Origin: Cochliopodium minus | Taxonomy: Eukaryota; Discosea; Himatismenida; Cochliopodiidae | Length of the DNA: 64,000 nucleotides | Assembly (NCBI GenBank): GCA_024220525.1 | Contig: JAMYWO010000042.1 | Coordinates: forward strand, 141,351-205,350 | Direction of reading: 5' to 3' | In this document: piece by piece, positions 55,804-64,000 of the stretch | How the letters are laid out: every line of letters begins with the position of its first letter | Position numbering within the stretch: position 1 is the first letter of the stretch | Position numbers and translations under genes: made by a program | The notes under the pieces: generated by a model | The model's database searches: none | What the model saw: only the letters and a program-made list of their open reading frames with translations | Told to the model about the DNA's origin: nothing

Positions 55804-58800
55804 TTAAAAATCATCATCATTGAGAAGATCATTAAGCATATCCTTTCTATTAATTTTAGAATCAGATTTCTTTGAGTTGTTGTTGCTACTATAATTATCT
55901 TTGTTATTTGCCTTATTGTTCTCATTATTTACACTTGGTTTTTGGTTATAACTGGTTGTAGTAGAAGAGTTAACACTACCATTATTACCATTGTTTTCGT
56001 TATTTCCAGAAGTGTAAAGGTTACTATTATGGGGAGTGGAAATAGGGGTGCTGGTTTTGTTATAAGAAGGAGAGACAATCTGAGTGTTGGTGTTGACATT
56101 GATGTTGTTAGATTGGTTGGTTTTATAAGGGTTTTTAAAAGAGGGTTTGTCATCTATAATGCTCTTGGAGGAAGAAGAAGGAACAGATTTGTTGAATTTG
56201 TCAAAGGAGATATCGTTTCCATCATCATTTCTTTGAACTTCAGGTGTTTTCCTCAACAATTCAAACAATCTTTCAATTTCTTTTTCGTTGTCAGGATGAT
56301 CCTTGAAGATGAGATCTTTTCTGTCAACATCAAACCATACTGCATCAACAAAACCTTCAAATTTTTGTTGTTTATCTCTCAACAAGGTTGTTTCAGGAAT
56401 TTCTCTCTTCAAAAAGCATTGTTTCAAGTTTTCATTGTCTTTGTATTTTTCAAGTTGCATTCCCTTCACAATGAAAATCTGAGCATCTGAATTTTTTTTG
56501 AAAGAGTCGACACATTCTCCAATTTCATTCCAATGTGACTTGTTTCTATTCACTGACAAAATGAAAATGATGTCTGCATTCTTGTAATTGGTCGTAATAA
56601 TGAATTGAGAAGGCAAGAAGTATCCCATTTCGACAAACAAATTGAAAATGTTTCTCATCACATTATCATTTTCCAAATACACTCTCATTTTCCTTTCTTT
56701 CTCCATCTTCCAGTTTCCCATCTTGCTTATAGCCCAAGATTTGTACTTGAAAGAATACGAGATCTCCTGAGCAAGAGGAGTGAATGTACCAACCATTTCA
56801 TCAAAGAGATCAGGAAATGGAAACGAGTTTTCTTTGCAATCGTTGATGATAAACTCGATATCTCCACTCCTTGAGGTTGTTTTGTTTCCGAAATCGTCCA
56901 ACAAAAGCAATTTGAATTTTTGGGTTTCGTTCACTCTAGGATTTTTGGTTTCAACAGTAACCAAACTTTTTTTGGAGCTTGGTTCCATTGGAATTAGTTC
57001 AACAAAAACTATATTTATTTTTTTTTTTTTTGAAAAATATTATAAAAATAAAGAAAATATTTTTAAATTATAGTAAAAAATTAAAATCAATAAAAATTAA
57101 AAAATGTTGAACCCGTTTCAGATAAATCTGCATTACCTACAAAAACAGAAATGCTCAACTTTCCACTTTTGTTTTCTATCAAAGAAACTTCCCATTTTCC
57201 TTCAAATATCCTTTTGACCAATTTGTAGGGCTTGTTAGAGCACCCTTTGCAGATTATCTTGACGTTTTCATCAAATAATTTCTCTGCAGAAGTAAATTCG
57301 GTCGAAGGTGGATCCCAAACTAATCCTTCTCCGTTTTTCAAATTTAAACTCAAAATGATTGAAGATCCAACTTTCATTGTTTTTTCAGTTTTCATTGTAA
57401 ATGAACTGTTTGATGCAGAAGGAGCAGACGGAAATGTTGTTATTTCGAAAATATCTGACTTTTTGTTGTCAAAAAATCCAGTTATCTTTTGGATCCCATT
57501 CGAGTTGTGAGGTATTGTTATTTCCAATTTTTCTTCTTCGTTCATTTCATAATATTTTCCATCAAAAATAATGATCAAGTTCTTGGTGGATGTCCTGTTT
57601 TTGAATTTATCAAACCCAATCACTGTAACAATAAATTTTTCACCTCCAACAAACTCTTTTTTATCAGGAAACAAATTGAAAGTGCTTTTTCCAAAGTCAA
57701 AAGTATTTGGTAAAATTTCGATTTCTCCTCCATTCGTTTTTCTTGTTGATGAAATCGAATATTTTCCAGATTTAGAAAGATTAAGAAAGAATCTATTGTT
57801 TTCATCAAGTTTGATGTCTTCCTTCTCGTATCCGTCAACTAAATTCAATCCGAAACTAACATTCTCGATTTTATTGTTGTGAATATCATAAAAGTAAGCA
57901 ACTCCTTCTACTCTTTCACCTGCTTTGCTTTGAGGAGAAATTTTGATTTCACAACTATCAAATTGGTTCGCTTCTACGCAAATGCGAAAATATTCCGAGA
58001 AAAGAACATCTCGTTCATCAGAAACCTTCAACAATATTTTCTTAACTTTGGTGGAGTCAATATTGACAGAAGCTTTGAAGATGTTTCTCCACTTATCTTC
58101 TAGATCACAGTACTTGAGCTCACTTTGAAGAGAAGAGAATTCTTTCTCATTATAGTCAAAAAAGATGTATTCACAATCAAAGGTTTCTCCATAATTCTTT
58201 GGTACGTGCAACTTGACCTTCCAGTTATCCCCTGCCTTGACAAAAGAGTCTTTTTCAATAACCTCGAAGACGCTCTCTTTCTCCATGATCTTCTTTCTCT
58301 TTTGGTTCTCCTTGCTGCTGATCTCCTCGGTGATTTCCGAAATGAGTTTCTTTCTTTCTCTCTTCTTGTTGTTGGAAACCACAAGTTTCTCGGATAAGTC
58401 CTCCTCCTTTTTTTCAAGATCATGAATCTTATTTTTAAGCACAAAAATCTTGTTTCTCCATTCTTCGTCTTCCTCTTTTTTCTTTACAATGCTCTCTTTG
58501 AAATCATTTCTGAGATTATTGTAGAACCTGCTGAGTTGCACAAAATCTTCCTGAAGTTTTTCGCACTTGTCACTTTCTTCGGAGAACAGCTGGTAGTTTT
58601 TTAAGGCTTGTTGTTTGAGAGAATCAGTGTCTTTTGTGTAGCTCGTGTTGAGATCATCATTGTCTTGATAGAGATTCTTCACCAGTATCTTGAAATCTTC
58701 CAAATCTTTTTTCTGATCCATCTCTCTTATCTTCATTTCTCCATTTTCTTTCATCAATTCATCATTCTTTTTCTTCAAAACATTCAATAAATTTACAAGT

Positions 58801-59210
58801 TCTTCCAAGGATATTTGATTTTCCTCTATTTTTTTTTGGTAATCCTCTATATCTACTTTCATCGTTGATTTTTCCAAGATAAGTTCCTCTATCTTATTAT
58901 TCTTTTCTAATAATTCATTCTCTTTCTCCTTCAATCTCAATTCAAAGTTTTTTACCTTCTCCATTTGATAATTCAACTGATTTTGCAGTATTTCTTGCTT
59001 TATTTTGAATGATTTCTCCAATTCCTTCAATTCTGAGTTTTGATTATTATTGATTGGCTTATTATTTTCATAATTGGTATTAATAATTTCCTGAACATTA
59101 TTATTATTGTTTGAATGAGGGAAATAGTTGACATCACCAAATTGTTTGATATTATTAATGCTGGGTGTATGAGATAATTTATTTTGGTTCTTATTTTTAT
59201 CATCTCTCAT
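55804..59210 (-). CDS. Coiled-coil / filamin-like repeat protein with a C-terminal alpha/beta domain (paralogue 1)
   Basis: Exon 1 (about 57145-59210) has an Asn-rich N-terminus, then a ~300-residue coiled coil. Next come FVKAGDNWKVKLHVPKNYG and several immunoglobulin-like filamin-type units, with marks such as GVAYFYDIHNNK, KSGKYSIS and VIGFDKFKNRTSTKN. The intron splices ACGG|GTTCAA to ATATAG|TTTTT in phase. Exon 2 (55804 to about 57011) opens with another filamin-like unit (LLLDDFGNKTTSRSGDIEF). A compact domain follows: KMRVYLENDNVMRNIFNLFV, then NADIIFILSVNRNKSHW and AQIFIVKGMQLEKY. Its alternating strands and helices look Rossmann- or TIR-like, but no catalytic motif is certain. The C-tail is Asn/Ser-rich. 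Probably a cytoskeletal cross-linker or a signalling scaffold. Confidence 0.75.
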
Positions 59211-59315
59211 TTTTTTTTTTATTTTTATTTTGTGAATAATTTCAACATTGTTAAAAGATAGAATATGAAACCAATTTATAATTTGTTTTAATTGAACTAA
59301 TATTAATTGTGGGTT

Positions 59316-60980
59316 TTAATTATCTTTTTTGGCATAAGGATTATTTGGTCTTTTATAAGGATTTCTAGAAATCACTTTTGGAGTATTATCATCATTCGGT
59401 TTGTTTTCATTTGGAGATATTTCCGAAGAAGGATCACTGTTGAACTCCTTAGATGGAACGAGAGTTAGATTGGTGATTTCAGGTTTTTTGGATTTGGAGG
59501 AAGAAGAAGGAACAGATTTGTTGAATTTGTCAAAGGAGATATCGTTTCCATCATCATTTCTTTGAACTTCGGTTGTTTTCTTCAACAATTCAAACAGTCT
59601 TTCAATTTCTTTCTCGTTATCAGGGTGATTCTTGAAGATGAGATCATATCTATCAACATCAAACCATACTGCATCAACAAAACCTTCAAATTTTTGTTGT
59701 TTATCTTTCAACAAGGTTGTTTCAGGAATTTCTCTCTTCAAAAAGCATTGTTTCAAGTTTTCATTGTCTTTGTATTTTTCAAGTTGCATTCCCTTCACAA
59801 TGAAAATCTGAGCATCTGAATTTTTTTTGAAAGAGTCGACACATTCTCCAATTTCATTCCAATGTGACTTGTTTCTATTCACAGACAAAATGAAAATGAT
59901 GTCTGCATTCTTATAATTGGTCGTTATGATGAATTGAGAAGGCAAGAAGTATCCCATTTCGACAAACAAATTGAAAATGTTTCTCATCACATTATCATTT
60001 TCGAGGAACACTCTCATTTTCCTTTCTTTCTCCATTTTCCAGTTTCCATTTTTGTTTGAAGACCAAGATTTGTACTTGAAAGAATATGAAATAGTTTGGG
60101 AAAGAGGAGTGAATGTACCAATCATCTCATCAGAGAGATCAGGAAAAGAAAACGAATTTTCTTTGCAATCTTTTATAAAGAGTTCGAAGTCTTCTCTTTT
60201 CGAAGTTGTTTTGTTTCCATATGTATCAAACAAAGCAATTTTGAATTTTTGAATTTGGTTCACTCTTCCTTGTTTTTCATTTTCTAAAACAATCCTTGTT
60301 TCGAGTGCACTTGGCTCCAATGCAATTAGTTCAACAAAAACTATATTTTTTAATTTTTTTTAAAAAAAGATAGAAAAAAATTAATTTAAATTAAATAAAA
60401 ATAAAAATAAAAATAAAAATAAAAATAAAAATAAAAATAAAAATAAAAATAAAAATAAAAATTAGATTTGAAATTAATGTTGCCTGCGTTTGAAACTTCA
60501 ATATTTTCGATCAAAACAGAAATACTCAACTTTCCACTTTTAAAATCAACTATTTTCACTTCCCATTGTCCATTTTTCAACTTCTTTGAAGTAATTTGAA
60601 GTTTATTGGAACTACCTTTCACAACTGTTTTTACATTTTGCTCAAATAATTTCTCTGCAGAAGTAAATTCGGTCGAAGGTGGATCCCAAACTAATCCTTC
60701 TCCGTTTTTCAAATTTAAACTCAAAATGATTGAAGATCCAACTTTCATTGTTTTTTCAGTTTTCATTGTAAATGAACTGTTTGATGCAGAAGGAGCAGAC
60801 GGAAATGTTGTTATTTCGAAAATATCTGACTTTTTGTTGTCAAAAAATCCAGTTATCTTTTGGATCCCATTCGAGTTGTGAGGTATTGTTATTTCCAATT
60901 TTCCTTCTTCGTTCATTTCATAATATTTTCCATCAAAAATAATGATCAAGTTCTTGGTGGATGTCTTGTTTTTGAATTTA
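59316..60980 (-). CDS. Filamin-like paralogue 2, 5' end in the sequence gap
   Basis: The known part begins at the gap edge with KFKNKTSTKNLIIIFDGKYY and continues through filamin-like units to EVSNA. A 5-mer-repeat intron follows (about 60327-60488). The last exon (59316 to about 60326) runs LEPSALETRIVLENEKQG, the same alpha/beta domain as paralogue 1, and a Pro/Asn tail (NPYKRPNNPYAKK). The 3' domain and a ~340-bp block next to the gap are almost identical to paralogue 1; the parts between differ. The donor appears to be GC (GCAG|GCAACA), where paralogue 1 has GT. The N-terminal part may be the HSPA12-like gene cut at 39184. Confidence 0.75.
60391..60462. repeat. Pentameric-hexameric (AAAAAT)n microsatellite
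   Basis: About twelve near-perfect AAAAAT units within the intron of filamin-like paralogue 2. Similar tracts occur at 96-140 and in many other introns. Confidence 0.85.
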
Positions 60981-61535
60981 NNNNNNNNNNNNNNNNNNNN
61001 NNNNNNNNNNNNNNNNNNNNNNNNNNNNNNNNNNNNNNNNNNNNNNNNNNNNNNNNNNNNNNNNNNNNNNNNNNNNNNNNNNNNNNNNNNNNNNNNNNNN
61101 NNNNNNNNNNNNNNNNNNNNNNNNNNNNNNNNNNNNNNNNNNNNNNNNNNNNNNNNNNNNNNNNNNNNNNNNNNNNNNNNNNNNNNNNNNNNNNNNNNNN
61201 NNNNNNNNNNNNNNNNNNNNNNNNNNNNNNNNNNNNNNNNNNNNNNNNNNNNNNNNNNNNNNNNNNNNNNNNNNNNNNNNNNNNNNNNNNNNNNNNNNNN
61301 NNNNNNNNNNNNNNNNNNNNNNNNNNNNNNNNNNNNNNNNNNNNNNNNNNNNNNNNNNNNNNNNNNNNNNNNNNNNNNNNNNNNNNNNNNNNNNNNNNNN
61401 NNNNNNNNNNNNNNNNNNNNNNNNNNNNNNNNNNNNNNNNNNNNNNNNNNNNNNNNNNNNNNNNNNNNNNNNNNNNNNNNNNNNNNNNNNNNNNNNNNNN
61501 NNNNNNNNNNNNNNNNNNNNNNNNNNNNNNNNNNN
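60981..61535. other. Sequence gap (555 N)
   Basis: A run of 555 unknown bases. On the left a minus-strand filamin-like gene lacks its 5' part. On the right a plus-strand helicase lacks at least 300 residues of its N-terminal part. Both cannot fit in 555 bases, so the gap is underestimated or the sides are not neighbours. Confidence 0.9.
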
Positions 61536-63898
61536 ACTGTGTGGCTCTTTGTGAAGTCATCAACCACTCTTCTCTTCGTAAAACTAAGTAAAATTTTTTT
61601 AAAATTTAAAATATAAATTTATTTTAATTTTTATTAAATTTAAATTCTATTTTTTATTTTTTATTCAATTTATTTTATTTTTAAGATTATTTTTTTATTT
61701 TTTATTAAAAATCTATTCTTTTTATTTTTATTTTTATTTTTTTATTTTTTATTTTTTATTCATTTATTTTTATTTTTGTTATTTTCTGATTTTATTATTA
61801 ATTAAACTTTAGGACTTCATTCACAGAAGTGGGAGGTGCGGTAGAGCAGGTAAGAACGGAACTTCCATCGCTCTCTACTCCAAGAGCGACCACGGCTCAT
61901 TGTTCACCATCAAGAGAGAAACTGGCATTCCTTTCAAATCTAAGCCTTTGCCAAGTAAAATTGCTTTTTTTAATTTTATTTTTTATTTTGTTTTTTATTT
62001 TTTATTTTTTATTTTATGAAATTTTTTTATTTTTTATTTCCTCGTTTCTTTTTTATTTTATCTATTTTTTATCTTTTCTTTTTTATTTACTCTTTTTGTA
62101 TATTAATTAATCATTTTTTTCATTTTTTTGATCAAAAAAATATTAATTGTTTATTTATTAATTTTTATTATAATTTTGATCAAAATAATATTAATTTTTT
62201 TTTAAAAAAATAAGTATAAATAAAAAATTAAATATATTTTATTTTGTATTAATATTTTTAAAATTTAATTAATTTTCTTTTTATTTTTTTAATGATATTT
62301 ATTCTTTTTTTTTTTCATCTCAACAAAATAGACATTAACGAAATTTTGCACAACGCACCAAACAGCGTAGTCTCAAAGATCGAAAGCGTCGAGGACGACA
62401 TCTCCAGCCACTTCCAGGAACAAGCAAAAATCTTCATCGAAGAGAAGGGAGTGGACGGGGTAGCGCGTGCCTTGGCTTACATCAGTGGTTTGAAGGACTT
62501 CAAGAAAAGAAGTTTGTTGACTTTCAATGAGGGTTATTCCACTTTGTTCGTCAAAAACTCTTCTTTGGGTCAACCTCTTCGTGAATCTGATGTCATCAGT
62601 TGGCTTCTTGACATTGGTAAATTCTTTTTTTTATTTTATTTATTTTTTTATTTTTATTTTTTTATTTTTTATTATATTTTATTTTATTTTATTTATTTTT
62701 TATTTTTTTTGTTTATTTTATTTTTTTTTATTTTTTATTTTTTATTTTTTTTCAAAATTTCTTCTTAGTTATTAATTTTTTAAAATTTATTTTTTATTTA
62801 ATATTATCAATTTTTATTTTTTGCATTTACATGTTTTTATTTTATTTTATTCATTTTATTTTATTTTTTTTTATTTTTTAAATTATTTGAATTTTTATAT
62901 TTTTGAATCTATTTTTTGTTTAATTTAAGCAATTTTAAATTAATTTTTTATTTCATTTATTTGAACATATTTTTTTTACTATTAAATATTAGGACTTCCA
63001 ATGGGTATGGCCAAAGGTTTTTCCAGAACTCAAAACGCTGGAGCAGTAGTCGACATCCCAAGTGAGTTGACCGAACAACTTCAAACCAACCAACAAGACA
63101 ACCCAAAGTACATGATTGAGGTAAAAAAAAAATAATCAAATTTTTAAAGTTTAATAAATATATTTTTTTTAATTTTTAATAAATATTTTTTTTATTATCT
63201 TTAATATTTTCTTTAATATTTTATTATTATTTTTTTTTTTTATTTTTGTTTAATATTTTCATTAATATTTTTTAAATAAAGGTTGTCCAAATTCTCCCAC
63301 CATTGTCCTCATCCTTCAGCAGCTACGGAAACAGAGGCAGCAGTGGAGGAAACTTCAACAGAGGAGGTTACAACAACAACAGAGGAGGAGGAAGTTCCTC
63401 TTACGGAAACAGAGACAATAATTCCTCTTACGGAAACAGAGGAGGTTCCTACAACAGAGACAACAATAGAGATGGAGGTTCTTCTTCTTACGGAAACAGA
63501 GACAACAACAGAGGTGGTTCTTCTTCTTCTTATGGTAACAGGGGTGGTTCTTCTTCTTATGGTGGCTCTTCTTCATACGGAAACAGAGACAACAACAGTT
63601 CTTCTTCTTATGGAAACAGAACAAGCAATTTCTCCAGAGACAACAACAGTTCCAGTGGGTAATTTAATTTTTTATTTTTTATTTTTGTTTGATAGTTTTT
63701 TTTTTTAAATTTATTATTGATTTTTATATTTTTATATTTTAATTATTTTAAAAGTTTTTTTAAAATTTTAATGTTATTTTTTTCAATAGATCTACAAAGC
63801 CAAGATTCACTATTTCTTCCCCAAATTCCAACAGAAGCTCTTATGGTTCCAAGAATGGTGGTGAACTCTCCAAGAAATACGATGATTTTTTCAATTAA
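61536..63898 (+). CDS. DEAD-box RNA helicase of the DDX21/RH7 (Gu) type, C-terminal part
   Basis: From about 61813: DFIHRSGRCGRAGKNGTSIA, which is helicase motif VI, then GIPFKSKPLP. The next exon (62332 to about 62616) gives DDISSHFQEQAKIFIEEKG, LAYISGLKDFKKRSLLTFNE and GYSTLFVKN, the GUCT domain that marks DDX21 and plant RH7/PRH75. Then LPMGMAKGFSRTQNAGAVVD. A long SYGNRG/SSSYGNRD repeat tail of RGG type (63310-63660) and a short last exon end at the TAA at 63898. Family members act in nucleolar rRNA processing and RNA unwinding. Motifs I-V are lost in the gap. The 53 bases at 61536-61588 do not splice sensibly into motif VI, so their status is open. Confidence 0.85.
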
Positions 63899-64000
63899 TA
63901 TGGAAAAGAGATCTTTGAAAAAATATTTATAAAAAATTATTTATTCCACAAAAAAAAAATTTTCTCACACAAATTAATTTTAAAAAAATTTAATTTTTTT

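Noticed and set aside
61536-61588. An exon directly upstream of helicase motif VI
   Set aside because: No donor gives phase 0 and helicase-like residues, and the translation does not match motif V. The piece may belong elsewhere.
60386-61616. Long open frames across the N gap on both strands
   Set aside because: They are open only because unknown bases contain no stop codons; they are not evidence of coding.

Overview
The window is nuclear DNA from a very AT-rich eukaryotic microbe. Nearly every gene is cut by short GT-AG introns made of A/T homopolymers. Exons are much less AT-rich, proteins carry Asn runs, and the standard code fits. The gene content suggests a free-living, probably anaerobic or microaerophilic amoeboid protist: a Shk-type kinase with an SH2 domain, ATP-dependent PEP carboxykinase, RCC1, ankyrin and kelch repeat families, an HSPA12-like Hsp70, and caspase-NACHT proteins. 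An anaeramoeba or an amoebozoan would fit; the sequence alone does not settle which.

Layout. 0-10 kb: a Deg/HtrA-like protease (partial), an Asn-rich protein, a decayed hAT transposon, a ubiquitin-like/E2-variant fusion, and two tandem RCC1 proteins. 10-16 kb: the Shk-like kinase and PEPCK. 16-20 kb: sparse, with three tiny open frames and a perfect palindrome. 20-25 kb: a 1678-residue protein with three caspase-like domains, a NACHT-type NTPase and ankyrin repeats. 26-27 kb: a PPP phosphatase cut off at an N. 27-39 kb: the 5' half of STE24, RAE1 with an Asn-rich tail, mannose-6-phosphate isomerase, a decayed NACHT-RCC1 gene and a divergent EF-1alpha. 39-54 kb: an HSPA12-like coiled-coil protein, a Cys-rich membrane protein, F-box/SPRY, ankyrin, PA-domain 7TM and kelch proteins, then the 3' half of STE24. 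54-61 kb: a coiled-coil gene and two tandem filamin-like paralogues. After a 555-N gap comes a DDX21/RH7-type helicase.

The piece order is doubtful. Single Ns at 27071, 39183 and 54445 all lie in microsatellite or transposon sequence. The two STE24 halves lie 26 kb apart but join in phase into one 497-residue protein, so 39184-54444 should probably precede 27072-39182. The HSPA12-like gene runs off the other end of that block and may continue into the truncated filamin-like gene beside the 555-N gap. Neighbourhoods across an N should not be trusted.

Two biological themes stand out. One is NLR-like signalling: the triple-caspase NACHT-ankyrin protein and a decayed NACHT-RCC1 gene. The other is a short C-terminal module, W-[SN]-x3-[HNR]-x2-[YF], followed by a hydrophobic helix-like stretch. 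It ends five otherwise unrelated proteins here (two RCC1, one ankyrin, one kelch, one E2-variant). The architecture resembles repeat proteins that end in an E3-adaptor box.
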